From contig JASANG010001382.1 of assembly GCA_030248215.1 (NCBI GenBank), positions 1 to 64,000 of the forward strand: a stretch of 64,000 nt of DNA. The letters are read 5' to 3'. Every line of letters starts with the position of its first letter. Within the stretch, counting starts at the first letter, position 1. Source of the DNA: Enoplolaimus lenunculus. Lineage: Eukaryota; Nematoda; Enoplea; Enoplida; Thoracostomopsidae. A program made the translations under genes and the position numbers. Below, one piece after another: positions 1-11,345 of this stretch. The notes beneath the pieces were generated by a model. The model was given only the letters and a program-made list of their open reading frames with translations, was not told the DNA's origin and searched no databases.

Positions 1-36
1 TGCCATGTTCTCGACTTCGTTCACATATTGCTTAAC

Positions 37-913
37 GTAGGAAGCTGTCCCGACCAACCCAGCAAAAATATAGGCTAAAAGCTGTCCCCGCTATCCCGAC
101 CAACCCAGCAAAAATGTAGGTTCGAAGCTGTCCCGACCGACCCAGCAAAAATATAGGCTAAAAGCTGTTACCGCTATCCCGACCAACCCAGCAATAATAT
201 AGGTTCGAAGCTGTCCCGACCGAGCCAGCAAAAATATGGTCTCGAATCTGTCCCGACCAACTCATCAAAAATATAGTCACAAAGCTGTCCACGCTATCCC
301 GACCAACCCAGCAAAAATATAGGTTCAAAGCTGTCCCCGCTATCCCGACCAACCCAGCAAAAATATAGGTTCGAAGCTGTCCCGACCGACCCAGCAGCAA
401 AAAATATCAGGCTCTGAAGCTGTCCCACCAATCCACCAAAATGAGGCTTGAAGCTGTCCCGTCTGTTTTGACCCACCCAGCAAAAATATAGGTTCGAAGC
501 TGTCCCGACCGACCCCAGCAAAAATATAGGCTCAAAGCTGTCCTATCCCGACTAACCCAGCAAAAATATAGGTTCGAAGCCGACCAACTCAGCAAAAATA
601 TAGGCTCAAAGCTGTCCCCGCTATCCCGACTAACCCAGCAAAAATATAGGTTCGAAGCTGTCCCGACCGACCCAGCAAAAATATAGGCTCTATGCTGTCC
701 CCGCTATCCCGACCAACCCAGCAATAATATAGGTTCGAAGCTGTCCCGACCGACCCAGCAAAAATATAGGTTCAAAGCTGTCCCCGCTATCCCGACCAAC
801 CCAGCAAAAATATAGGTTCGAAGCTGTCCCGACCGACCCAGCAAAAATATAGGCTCGAAGCTGTCCCGACCAATCCAGCAAAAATATAGGCGGCCCGCGC
901 GCCCCCCCCCCCG

Positions 914-964
<51 letters not shown>

Positions 965-1890
965 CCCGCAAAGGCCAAGCCCGCCCCGCACCCGCAAACC
1001 TCTGAGCCCCGCCGCCCGCGCCAAGCGCCCCGCCCGCACCCCGGCAAAAGGCGAGCGCCCCACCGCGCCGCCGCCGCCCCACCACCCGCCGTCAAAGCGC
1101 CCCCCCTCAAAGCTGTCCCCGCTATCCCGACCAACCCAGCAAAAATATAGGTTCGAAGCTGTCCCGACCAACCCAGCAAAAATACTAGGCTCAAAGCTGT
1201 CCCCGCTATCCCGACTAACCCAGCAAAAATATAGGTTCGAAGCTGTCCCGACCGACCCAGCAAAAATATAGGCTCAAAGCTGTCCCCGCTATCCCGACTA
1301 ACCCAGCAAAAATATAGGTTCGAAGCTGTCCCGACCGACCCAGCAAAAATATAGGCTCAAAGCTGTCCCCGCTATCCCGACCAACCCAGCAATAATATAG
1401 GTTCGAAGCTGTCCCGACCGAGCCAGCAAAAATATGGGCTCGAAGCTGTCCCGACCAACTCAGCAAAAATATAGGTTCGAAGCTGTCCCGGCTGTCCCGA
1501 CCGACCCAGCAAAAATATAGGTGGGAAGCTGTCCTGGCTGTCCCGACCAACCCAGGTAAAAGATGGCCTCGACGCTGTCCCGGCTGTCCCGACCAACATT
1601 GAAAACACTGGTTTGAAGCTGTCCCGACCAACCCAGGTAAAAGATGGCCTCGAAGCTGTCCCGGCTGTCCCTACCGACCCAGCAAAAATATAGGTTTGAA
1701 GCTGTCCTGGCTGTCCCGACCAACCCAGGTAAAAGATGGCCTCGAAGCTGTCCCGGCTGTCCCGACCAACATTGAAAACACTGGTTTGAAGCTGTCCCGA
1801 CCAACCCAGGTAAAAGATGGCCTCGAAGCTGTCCCGGCTGTCTCGACCAACATTGAAAACACTGGTTTGAAGCTGTCCCGACCAACCCAA
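37..1890. repeat. minisatellite, 37-46 bp units
   Basis: Tandem copies of AAGCTGTCCCGACCGACCCA then GCAAAAATATAGGTTCG (37 bp), alternating with a 46-bp form carrying the extra CCCGCTATC. From about 1540 to 1880 the array changes to a longer composite of about 83 bp that adds CAACATTGAAAACACTGG and CAGGTAAAAGATGGCCTCG. All frames stay partly open, so the many ORFs here are not genes. The array probably continues left of the window. Confidence 0.93.
894..1108. other. GC-rich block with poly-C run inside the minisatellite
   Basis: The minisatellite is interrupted by a run of about 60 C residues flanked by CGCCCGC-type sequence with no unit structure. Units resume intact on both sides. Either a true G/C-rich insertion or, more likely, an assembly or consensus error. 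Confidence 0.75.
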
Positions 1891-2295
1891 CAAAAACGTT
1901 TCACTCCGGTTATATTGCGGTCCCGTGGGTAAACGGGACGCCCCTCAGTGTAACATGGGCCGGTTAATTTATCCCAATTTGTAGTCGGCGTTAAAATTTT
2001 TAATGATACTTTATGTCTTGAAACACGGCAAAACTTAGTCTTGTAGTAGTGGTTTTGCATAAAAATGCACGTTTATGGAAAGGGTTAGGGCATATGCGCA
2101 TGAGAAGGTCTGTAAAATTGCAGCACAATTTAACAAAAATATGCACATCTCGTATCGTCAAAATAGGGGCATCAATCTTCTGACGAAGGCGCCAGATATG
2201 ACAACGAAAAGGGCCACGAATGAAGCGGCCAAGAGGTCCAAAAAACCAAAAAACCAAGGCACCACTTTGATACTAAATTTTAAGAGAAAATTTTA

Positions 2296-2935
2296 TTAAA
2301 AAGGGGCTTTTTCCCTATTCTACCAGCCCGTGTTTGTCCAAACATGGTTTGATTTTGAAAATTTTTGCATATTTGAGCTTCTCATAGCCTGTCCTGATCG
2401 TTCACGCCTAAATTTGAATTTTTAAAAAATTCAATTTTTAAGGTTCCGAAGTGCACCCAAAACTTTTTTGTTGAAAAGTTTGACAAATTATATAACATTC
2501 GATGCAGTTTGCGAAGCTCAATCCAATGGTGTTAAATTTTTTGCAATCAGACGATTGGTTAACGAGCCATGGTTAAATAACTGATTTTGCGCCGATTCAA
2601 ATCGTTAGCAGCGCGCCAATTCAGTTATTCGATAATAACTTGTTAACCGATCGTCTGGTGTCAAAAAATTTAACACCATTGGACTCAGCTCCGCAAAATG
2701 CATCGAATGATATATAATTTGTTAACCTTTTTGACAAAACTTTTTTGGGTCCCAAGGGGGGTGGCTTGGAACCATTAAAAATCAAATTTTTCAAAAATTC
2801 AAATTTAGGCGTGGAATAATCAGGGAGGTCACAACAAGCTCAAATATGCAAAACACTTTTTAATCCAACGATTTTTGGGTAAACACGGGCAGGGGGGAAT
2901 AGCAGAAAAAACCCAAAAACGCCGTACTGGTCAGC
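2296..2935. mobile_element. foldback element, about 640 bp
   Basis: The two halves are reverse complements almost end to end: GCATATTTGAGCTTCTCA near 2367 pairs with the arm near 2840, AATTTGAATTTTTAAAAAATT pairs with AAAAATTCAAATTTAGGCGTG, and the centre (2500-2700) is itself palindromic around GGTTAAATAACTGATT. Related copies are at 40330-40510 (one arm) and 60650-60945. No coding capacity. Confidence 0.8.
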
Positions 2936-3269
2936 ATAATAACCGAAAGCAATGCTAAATCCCGCATGGCGCTGTATACAGCTTTATTCTGAAGACTGCG
3001 AAAATGTCTATTTTAATTGTCCTTTTGCAGACTCCGGCGAGGGGGGGCACATATCTCGTTCTCTATGTGACCCCGTTCCCTGCTGTTGTCTTAGAACCAT
3101 TTAATCTATTTTTATTTCAATATCAAATAAAATACAGGGTCTACGAATAAAAAATATCATCCGGAGTTTCAAGAGACGTTTCGTTGTTGGCGAAGCCGGA
3201 ATCTCCACCGGTTGCGTCTGATGATATGAGTTTGCGTCCTTCTTCTTTACTCACTGAAACATCCATAAA

Positions 3270-3534
3270 CACTGTAAATTCCAATGAGTTGATTTTAACT
3301 CAGAATGCGTTGAATCCACTCAGAAGTCTGAGCGCTGAATTAGGTCTTTCAGAACTCCTCAGAATTATGAATTGAATTAACTCTTTCTGAGTTATAATTA
3401 ATTAACTCGCCCGGAATTAAAACCAACTCCCGAGCGAGTTAATGTTTACTGCTTTTAACTCAGAAATAACCAGAAATGACCACTAAAATTCGCTCTCTGA
3501 GTTGATTAATCAACTCATCGGAATTTAGAGTGTA
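3270..3534. mobile_element. TA-flanked palindromic MITE, family F
   Basis: Family F: about 255 bp, ends CACTGTAAATTYCAATGAG and its complement, interior made of ACTCAGAATGAGTTGA-type repeats. Most copies are flanked by TA, as for Tc1/mariner-type elements. Other copies: 5415-5595, 5799-6052, 9725-9961, 26506-26755, 30857-31110, 36390-36644, 57142-57391, 62291-62514. Confidence 0.85.
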
Positions 3535-3675
3535 ACATTTATACACTGGTAGATTCAGAAATCTCAGACGGAATGGTCCGCAAGGTATACAACAGTGAAA
3601 GAAATGCGCGCGAGCGAAATTTAGTAAGAAGCCAAACGCAATTTTAGTATTGACTATTCATTATGCAAAGTTTTT

Positions 3676-3764
3676 TTACATTGGCCGCTGTTGTAGAGGC
3701 TGATCATGACCTGGATGGACGTCGTGGGATCCGTCACCTCTAAACTGCGGTCCGAACAGGCAAT
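3676..3764 (-). CDS. possible terminal exon of the 4842-6325 membrane-protein gene
   Basis: After an AG at 3765-3766 this frame fits the phase left open by the exon 2 donor and reads CLFGPQFRGDGSHDVHPG then DQPLQQRPM and a stop. It would complete a protein of 184 aa. Against it: a better pyrimidine-AG acceptor lies a few bases upstream in another phase, and the plus strand of the same bases also has an acceptor followed by an open frame (MTWMDVVGSVTSKLRSEQ, stop). It is non-repetitive, unlike its surroundings, which suggests conserved sequence, but strand and phase are not settled. Confidence 0.25.
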
Positions 3765-3852
3765 CTTTTAGCTGAAAGTTAAGCGAATTCTGTGGCAAGT
3801 ACCAAAGTTTGTAGTTACAGCTTTATGACACTGTATTCTTAAGCGTAAAGTA

Positions 3853-4190
3853 GTGATCCGAATAAGAGGGGGTAATAAGAGGAGTTCCTTATTTTGAGTC
3901 CCAATCAATAGAAGTCCGTATCCCTAATAAGAGTCCGTAAGCAGATATAGTCCCAAAACCCTATTAATTTGGGTTCATAAATATCAATTGTTACTAATTG
4001 TAGCGCATAAATGACTTCAGGACCAAATAAAGTTAAGTTCGAAACTTTAAAGCGCGCTCAAGCTATTGATACAAGACAAAAACGTTTAATTCAACGAATA
4101 CTTGCAATACCGGATATAAATATCAGAGGGGTACCCTCTGCAGAGGCCAAATAAATATCAGTCCCCCACCTTTATTCGGGTCACTGCATT
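3853..4190. mobile_element. TA-type MITE, family G, internally shortened
   Basis: Family G: about 440 bp, terminal repeats TACTGTAGTGACCCGAATAA and complement, interior with GGGACTCTATCCGCTTACGG and GAATTAAACGTTTATTTGTC. Full copies at 8183-8633, 28011-28448, 43128-43575, 49099-49532; 36717-37137 lacks one end. Terminal TA suggests Tc1/mariner-type insertion. Confidence 0.8.
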
Positions 4191-4613
4191 AGCGAACTAC
4201 CCCGCACTACGTTACAATTTTTCCCACTCAGAAAATTTTTTGGTGATAAAATGATATGGTCTCTACATTACAATTTTTGCGTTTCATAACATTTTCCAGC
4301 CCGCCCCCGTTAGAAATTTTTGGATCCATCTCTGCTACCCCGCGAAACAACGCTCGGCATAGCACACGCTGAAGATGGCAGCCTTTAATTTTGCCGATAT
4401 GTTTAGTATTACAAAAAATTAGCCAATTAAAAATTCCCCCTCTAAAATTAGTTTGTCTTGTTGAAATCCCAACAAAAAACATTCTCAGGGGGCGTAGCTA
4501 GAGCTATTAAGTAGTAAGGAATGTCACCAGTTGAAAGGACATTGGGACAAATATATTTGAAAACAGAACCCGTCATCCTACTTTAAAGTAAATTGACGTG
4601 GTTTTCTACAAAC

Positions 4614-4812
4614 CACACTACAAAAAATGGTCAGTCAAATTGACGCTCTCCAAAAGATGCTTTTTTCCTGACTACACAAACTGAGTTAAAATTCAACTCC
4701 GCCACAGTCAAATTCGATGCAATGAATCGCTCAGTGAGTCGAATTTGATTCTGGCGGAGTCGAATTTGGACTTTTCGGACAGCGTCAATTTGACTCACCA
4801 TTTTTTACTGTG
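4614..4812. mobile_element. TA-flanked palindromic MITE, family E
   Basis: Family E: about 205 bp, ends CACTGCAAAAAATGGTGAGT, interior GACTCCGCCAGAGTCAAATT; one half is the reverse complement of the other. TA flanks in the cleaner copies. Its right end is about 30 bp from the donor of exon 2 at 4842. Other copies: 8735-8934, 10327-10423 (half), 14132-14341, 22643-22851, 25943-26142, 40661-40812, 41126-41345, 43924-44110, 54109-54205. Confidence 0.83.
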
Positions 4813-4841
4813 CAGATTCCTGGCTCCGCTGGCAAACGTAC

Positions 4842-6325
4842 CCATTTCGTCAATTCTTGATCCGAGCGATAACGAAACTCCGACCATTATAATACACAGT
4901 ATCACAAACGTAACTCCAATGAGCGCAACGATTCGCTTCAACTTTTTCCTTGAAAGCTCGCGTTCGTCGTTGATTTGTTTCCATGAAATTGAATTCCCAG
5001 CCGTTGTTGCGGCTGTTTGTGCGGATACATCGCTGCCGGATCCGGTTGCCGGAGGAGGTTCACCTGGAATATCCGGTCACATTTTCATTTGTGTATTGCT
5101 CCGATTGCTGTTTTAATAGTAAACAGCAACGGTCAATAAATGAGGCTCGTTGAGACAAGAGTATGCAACATAAGCCTTATTTACACGTGCAAAAGTTTTT
5201 GTTGCGAGACCTTGCAGCACGAAATTGCACGCAGAACTTGTATTTTTTCATCAGCAAATGAGAAAGTGGCTGCAATAAATTTAGTGAACTTGAATGGTTC
5301 TTCACACATGTGAACTAAATTCCTAGCTGTGATTGTTAATGAATCATTTGCAGCTGCAAGTTTTTCGAACGGGATTTTTAACAAAACTTGCAAGTGCAAG
5401 TTGCAGCTGCGAGTTATAACAGTAAACGTTAACTCGGTCTGAGTTGATTTAATTCCGGGTGAGTTGATTAACTCAGAATGAGTTCATTGAATTTAGAATT
5501 CTGAGTTTTGAAAGTCCTAAATCAGAGTTCTGACTTCTGAGTGGTTTTAACTGACATTCTGAGTTAAAATCAACTCACTGGAATTTACAGTGTATTGCGA
5601 TGCAAATTGTTCATTTGAAACTCATATTTTTTCTAGCTCAGTAGTTCAATTTTATTGCAGATATAGCGTTAGCGATTAAATTTTGCGCCATTGGCACAAT
5701 TTTAAACCTAAAACGTCGAAATATTTTATTCAGATAAGCGATCAAAACTGTAAAATTCCAAAACACAAAAAGTATCCGCGCCCGCTGGATTATCTTACAC
5801 TGTAAATTTCAATGAGTTGATTTTAACTCAGAATGAGTTGAATCACTCAGTCTGAGTTAGGACAATCAGAAGTCAGAATTTCGAGTTGATTTAATTCATT
5901 CTGAGTTAATCAATCAACTCACCCAGAGTCAACTCAACTCAGAGTGAGAATCAACTCAACTCAGTGTGAGTTAATGTTTACTGATATTAATTCAGAAATA
6001 ACCAACTCGCTGGCTGAATTGATTAATCAACTCATTGCAATTTGCAGCGTAGATCGACCGTTGATTTCGCTAAAAACTCACCAACAGGGGTTGAACTGTT
6101 AACGCCACTGGTCATTGCGGGATCGGTCGAAGCCAATATGGCCATTTCACATTGCGGCCCTTGTTCCTTACCCCTGGTTCCAGTCTTGCTCATTAATGGC
6201 GTACAACTTTGTCTTGACGAACGGGTTGTATTTTGTATTTTAGTGGATTTTTTTCCATTTTTCACTTCGTCCTGAGATTTGTGCGGTGGTGAAGTTAATT
6301 TTTGAGTCTCTGATCGGTCTTCCAT
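4842..6325 (-). CDS. single-pass membrane protein, first two exons (3' end uncertain)
   Basis: Exon 1 is 6325-6082 (ATG to a GTGAGT donor) and exon 2 is 5063-4842 (CAG acceptor to a GTACGT donor). Phases agree (1 then 2 nt), giving 155 residues so far. The first 80 residues are polar and Ser/Thr/Lys-rich (MEDRSETQKLTSPPHKSQ), then a Pro/Gly linker (GEPPPATGSGSD), a basic stretch (ELSRKKLKR) and a hydrophobic helix at about residues 130-151 (IVALIGVTFVILCIIMVGVS), then SLGSRIDEM. The basic residues before the helix place the N-terminus in the cytosol by the positive-inside rule. Family not recognised. The intron holds a palindromic ACTCAGAATGAGT-type MITE and fragments. A Tc1-like MITE ends about 30 bp beyond the exon 2 donor. 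A possible last exon is listed at 3676-3764. Confidence 0.72.
5172..5405. mobile_element. family D inverted-repeat element
   Basis: Family D: about 270 bp, ends AAGCCCTATNNACACGTGCAAG, interior with TGAATTATTTGCAGCTGCAAG. Copies: 5172-5405 (right end lost), 47014-47283, 50740-50766 (end fragment), 54895-55175, 62272-62545 (split by family F). Confidence 0.75.
5415..5595. mobile_element. family F MITE, partial
   Basis: AACTCGGTCTGAGTTGATTT through GGAATTTACAGTGTA; the left terminal repeat is missing. It directly follows a family D element in the membrane-protein intron. Confidence 0.75.
5799..6052. mobile_element. family F MITE
   Basis: Starts TACACTGTAAATTTCAATGAG and ends CATTGCAATTTGCAGCGTA. 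It sits in the intron of the membrane-protein gene, its right end about 30 bp from the exon 1 donor at 6081. Confidence 0.85.
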
Positions 6326-6359
6326 TGCGCTATTTGATAGCGGTGGCGGTAGAATTTAA

Positions 6360-7900
6360 ACAGGATCAACGCAATAGAGTTTTTTGTACAGATGAATAGA
6401 ATACAATTTATGGAAACGCCAGGATGTGGATCGTTGTGAAAGCACCTTTAGGGACTATTAATAATGAAAATTGCTTCTAAGTAAAGCAGTACCGTAACCC
6501 TTCACGAAACGTTTGCTACGGATGCGGTGGGACTCAATCCCACGTCGTACGGATTACCGAAATACGATGAAGTTGATGTATTCGGTCAACTGCGTCCAGT
6601 CAAGTGGATTACGATAGTATACAATTAAGTCTGTTTTACTTAAAAATGAACAATTTTCACAGTCCGCCTTCAGTCGTTTGATTCGCGGTGGCTGTGAATT
6701 TGTGAAAAATAAATTCCACACAAAAAGTTGGGTCGGAATTCTACTGAGAACCAATTATAATTGCCGACGGGCGTTTCAAAATTTTAGATGCTAATTAACG
6801 AAACGCGAGCCATAAATATTAATAGGAATTTTAGCTTTTGATCCATTTAAATGCTGAAATCAAGGCTGTTTATTAGCTTTAACAACATTCTGAAATAAAA
6901 TTATTTTGCATATTTTATACAAACGTATAACTTGGAATATGTATAGAACAAGGCCGTAACAGTAGTGTAAGCATAATCTTAAGTCTAACTCTCACCCAAC
7001 GAAGCACTAAACGTATGAATGAGCTTAAACCTAAGTCTACGCATACCATAAGCAAAAATGTGTCTGAAACTTAAACGTACTCTATTGCAGTCCCGCACAA
7101 ATACATTCCGCCTTTGATGTTTACGTGGGCCGGTTGGTTTATATAAATATCAGGGCCCAAATTCCTGTAAAAACAAGATTCGAGGCATTTACCATTACGA
7201 CTCGACAATAAATGGTTGATGCTGAAGCACGAAGAGGCTCAGGAATTGATTTTTTTTGCAGGAACCGGAACAGGAACAGGAACCGAAATTTGAAATAATT
7301 TTCATCACCCAATTACAGTTGGACTTTTCAGAAAACTTTGCCAAAAAACGGCTTAAGCCAATTTTGAGCTGTTTTCTGCGAAAACACAACACAAACAGTT
7401 TATTAAAAGAAATTGAAGCCGTTGGAAAAACACTCATGTCGAAATAACAATTTTTAAAGACAAAGTTTCCAATGTTTAAATGATTAGGCATAATTTGCGA
7501 CAAAACCGTAAAAATTCCCGTTCCAAATGCAGGAACAGGAACACAAATTGAATTTTTGCAGGAATTCCGGTTGAACCCTTATATATATGTACATATATAT
7601 ATATGCATTGAAAGAGTAGTAAATAATAAAGCAAAATAACCAACATAATAGTAAAACGGTTTAGATGTATGCCGACTAAACGCACACAAGGGTGCTTGCT
7701 CAATTATCTAAATTGACAATCCATCACAGTCGAATATATAATACCTCAGTTACTACGTGGTTCTCTAGCGATATTAGAATCAACGACAATTCGTCGTCTA
7801 ACAACTTGCCGCCCAACAGTGTCCTAAAGTTTATGAATAAATAATCTAAGCGTAAAGCCTACGCTAACAGCATAATGATGAACAACAAATTGTCGAGTCG
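6360..7900. other. no gene seen; mixed short repeats
   Basis: Upstream of the membrane-protein start. Holds GGAACCGGAACAGGAACAGG-type short repeats near 7255 and 7530, and (ATAT) near 7580. A GGTGGGACTCAATCCCAC hairpin lies at 6527. No convincing exon. Confidence 0.5.
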
Positions 7901-7920
7901 ATGAAATTTCGGATTAGCAG

Positions 7921-7977
7921 ATGTTGGTCGAAGAGTTGCCGGGCGACGAATTGTCGAGATACCGTGTGGAAGTGGAA
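7921..7977 (+). CDS. possible short internal exon
   Basis: Nineteen codons (MLVEELPGDELSRYRVEVE) lie exactly between an acceptor-like ATTAGCAG and a donor GTAAGC. The region shares an inverted partner about 130 bp upstream (ACGACAATTCGTCG against CGACGAATTGTCG), so it could be the arm of a decayed inverted-repeat element instead. No neighbouring plus-strand exon was found. Confidence 0.25.
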
Positions 7978-8182
7978 GTAAGCAACGGTAAAAGCAGTCT
8001 GGCATTCCCAAAATTTTTTTGGCTTTCTAGCAAGGCTTTAGTGTCGTTTAGAAGTTATGTCCAGTTGTCGTATGCCGCACCTGTTTGTTGTCCCCCCCTT
8101 TGCCATTTGGACTGGTTGTATGTTTGTGGGGCTGTACATCTCGCAGGAATACGATCAGTTTTACCGATCGCTAATACTGTAT

Positions 8183-8633
8183 TGACCCGAATAAGAGGAG
8201 GGTAATAAGAGGGGGTCCCCATTTTGACTCCCAATCAATAGGAGTCCGTATCCCTAATAAGAGTCCGTAAGCGGATAGAGTCCCTAAACCCTAATTAGAG
8301 TGCATAAATTTCAATTATCCGTAATTGTATTGGACAAATGACTCCAGGACCAAATAAAGTTTAGTTCGAAACTTTAATGCATACTTAAGTTTTGAAATTA
8401 CATTCCTAAGTATAACCTTGTATTATCGCTCAAGCTATTGACACAAGACAAATAAACGTTTAATTCAACGGATAATTGCAGTACCGTATATATATCAGTA
8501 ACGAAGGGCGGCGGAGCGTGGGTCAAAAATAAATAACAGTCCGTAACCGAATAACAATGAGAGAGTTCCCTCTGGAGAGACCAAATAAATATAAGTCCCC
8601 CCTTCCGTCTCTTATTCGGGTCACTACAGTACA
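8183..8633. mobile_element. family G MITE
   Basis: TACTGTATTGACCCGAATAA to TTATTCGGGTCACTACAGTA. Confidence 0.88.
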
Positions 8634-8734
8634 CTTAGACTTGTGCAAATTCAACAATATCATGTGAACACCAGTTAAAACTTTCACAAATGTTGACACT
8701 AATACGGATTGACTGTTTTCGGTGTAAGCCTCTA

Positions 8735-8934
8735 CACTGCAAACAATGGTGAGTCAAATTGACTCTCTCCGAAACAGGCTTTTCCTGACCACACAAACTG
8801 AGTCAAAATTCGACTCCGCCACAGTCAAATTCGATTCAGTTTAACTCTGGCGTAGTCGAATTTTGACACAGTTTGTGTAGTCAGGAAAAGCCTATTTCGA
8901 AAAGAATCAATTTGACTCACCATTTTTTGCAGTG
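8735..8934. mobile_element. family E MITE
   Basis: TACACTGCAAACAATGGTGAG to CACCATTTTTTGCAGTGTA. Confidence 0.87.
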
Positions 8935-9724
8935 TACATCTGGGGCGTTCATCTAGGTTTGAATTACAGAATCTATTGTTTATCGTTTAAGCGAAAAATG
9001 CACTGCTACAGGTCATTTTTGAAGACGTTAATATCGCTTATTTTTCGTTCTTTTATGAATTTCTCAACGGCTTCAGAGGAAAACGCAAGTTACATTTAAA
9101 CTGAGACGGATTCAAATGATACGCGTTTGTTTCTGTTATGGTTCGATTGAAAAGTTTGAAATTATCACATTTCGTGATCAGAATGTACCACAAACGTTTA
9201 TCTTACGGTACAATAATGTAATCATAGGGACCAATCGTATATTGTACATCCAGGGTTGGAACCAGGCCGGTTATTTAGGATCCGGACCGGCGCACTTGGG
9301 CCCGGGCGTGCGTATTTTATATCGGCTTAGAGCAGAAACCACAACATAAAACAAGTCATATAAAACGTAACAGGCCCGGGTGGGGTTACACGTGTTTGTT
9401 AACATTCACGTCTCCCGTGGTAAATTCGCTGAAACTCTGGCGTTCATTGTTTTCTGAACAGCCTCAAACTTCGTTTGCTATGATTTAAACAGACGGAACA
9501 GGTGTAAATTTGTCAAAAACAACATTTTTTTAAATTCTTCAAACACAACATCGTTCTCGTGCCAGCAAAAATATTCATTTTAAAATGTGTAAAAAAACAA
9601 AGCAAATGTTCTCCCACCGCGCGTGGCTTTGTTGTCTTAAAGACACCATCAAACCGGCAGATTAAACCCAATAAACAAATTGAAAATCGTTTCTCAGACG
9701 GCCAAGATTACGGTATTCGTCTGT

Positions 9725-9961
9725 ACATTTTAGTGAATTGATTTTAGCAGAATCACTCTACAGTCGGTGAGTTAGGACTATCAGAACTTGAAATTTTGAG
9801 TTGAGCAAATTAATTCTAAGTTAATTTACTCTCCCAGAGTCAATTCAACTCCGAGTGAGAATCAACTCAACTCACAGTGAGTTAATGTTTACTGATATTA
9901 ATTCAGACAAAACCAACTCGCAAGCTGAACCGATCAATCAACTCATTGGAATTTACAGTGT
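9725..9961. mobile_element. family F MITE, left end eroded
   Basis: CTCAACTCACAGTGAGTTAA core and right end TTGGAATTTACAGTGTTT are clear; left end lacks the full CACTGTAAAT. Confidence 0.75.
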
Positions 9962-10326
9962 TTGCGGTGTTGCTCCAATGAACTCATGCTCTTAACTCGT
10001 CCTCGCTGTTCAATGGAGTAAAGGCTTAGGTTAGTCGTAGGCTTAGATTTAGTTAGGTTTAGGCAAGAGTTATACCCGTCAAATTATCGTTGCTCTTCTC
10101 TGCATATACGCCTCCCTGTTTTGTGCTCAAATTAGTATTCTGCAACTGTACTAGATGTAACAGAACTGTCTTTTCAAAGCGCTGTTTGGTATTCTGAGAG
10201 CGTTCATGGTCAAAAAGTTATACTCCAACATTTTAACAATCATTTGAAACCTATAAATCGGCAAATTGTAGTTGCGACTCTGGGTTTTTTCGACAATTTA
10301 TCCGGTTCCGGCGTTGAGCCCTCGAA

Positions 10327-10423
10327 TATGACTGTGGCGGAGTCGATTTCGACTCAGTATGTGCAGTGTCGTAGAGCCTATTTCGAAGAGAATCAATTTG
10401 ACTCACCATTTTTTGCAGTGTGG
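10327..10423. mobile_element. family E MITE, right half only
   Basis: GACTGTGGCGGAGTCGATTT to CACCATTTTTTGCAGTGTG; left half absent. Confidence 0.75.
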
Positions 10424-10684
10424 TAACATTGATAATGCGATAGGCTCTGGAGTTTTTGTTACAGCGCTCATGGTTCACGCACAGTATAAATGCAGAAAGA
10501 GAAGTTTCATGGTTGTAGCCAGGATATTGAACACAAACGTTGCATGCGATAAAATTTTCGAAAACGGGGGTCCTTGTGTCACAAGCTAAACAAAGTATAT
10601 ACAACCCCCACATCAGAAATCTTAGCCAAGCTTATTATGACCCGTAATCTGTCGCATACCACCCACTTGGTATACGTGGTATCA

Positions 10685-10772
10685 GGGTGCAACCGGAGGT
10701 AAAAAATACCCGAGCCGGAGGTCAACGAAACTTGCCGGAGCCGGAGCCAGAGGCAGACCTCCGGTTGTACCC
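10685..10772. mobile_element. hAT-type MITE with CCGGAGG repeats
   Basis: Ends CAGGGTGCAACCGGAGGT and ACCTCCGGTTGTACCCTG with target duplication CGTGGTAT/CTTGGTAT; CAGGG ends plus 8 bp are the hAT signature. Inside are CCGGAGCCGGAG repeats. Relatives: 15710-15840, 16943-17030, 38094-38421. Confidence 0.8.
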
Positions 10773-11114
10773 TGCTTGGTATGACGTTTTCAAACCACTT
10801 ATTTGAAGATCTGTTTACGATCAATTTCAACAAACCGTTCCTTGGTTGTTGGCCTTGCTTAGGGTCAATTCCCAACGACGAATTGTGCAGAACGCATTTG
10901 ACAATACCCCGAACCGATCTTTGAAAAGCGTTTTCCGTTTCCGGTTTAACAGGTAAGTCATCATCACTAGAAAGAATATCCAGCTTACAAAGATTATTTC
11001 ATATTGTAAATTAAGTAACAATATTTCATACAGGTTTTCTAATTCATGCAGCTTCCGGTTGGTTTTAATGAAATGCAAACATATACACAGACTACCTGTC
11101 GGCAGGTACCTGTC

Positions 11115-11115
<1 letters not shown>

Positions 11116-11171
<56 letters not shown>
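11116..11171. repeat. (TA)n microsatellite
   Basis: About 27 uninterrupted TA units. Confidence 0.97.
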
Positions 11172-11174
<3 letters not shown>

Positions 11175-11177
11175 CAG

Positions 11178-11345
11178 ACACGTAGCCAGCTCACCTTGCT
11201 AAGGACAGCTAAAAAATTTTTCTGGAGAGTCATGCAAGGGTTTTCAATGAGTTACAACCAAAGTTGACAACTTTCTACCGGGCCTAAAATTTTTCGGGGG
11301 GGCTGAACCTTCCCGTGCCCCCCCCCTTGGCTACGAGCTCGTATA
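11178..11345. mobile_element. short family I element (GTAGCCAGCT ends)
   Basis: Family I: 130-170 bp, ends CCGTAGCCAGCTCACMTTGC and CTTGGCTACGGG, with TTTTCAATGAGTTACAACC in the middle and G- or C-rich runs beside the ends. Other copies: 27585-27735, 38570-38705, 45840-46015, 46855-46985, 50148-50305, 52918-53085, 56700-56870. Confidence 0.75.

Noticed and set aside
690-1893. Overlapping ORFs with GGGGGG and YFCWVGRDS motifs
   Set aside because: Minisatellite and poly-C block.
4228-4482. Minus-strand ORF (84 codons) as exon 3 of the membrane-protein gene
   Set aside because: Its second half matches a dispersed repeat (GATCCAAAAATTTSTRACRG, AATGTTATGAAACRCAA) also found near 54590.
6480-6545. 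tRNA-like sequence around GGTGGGACTCAATCCCAC
   Set aside because: Box B-like only; no acceptable box A or acceptor stem.
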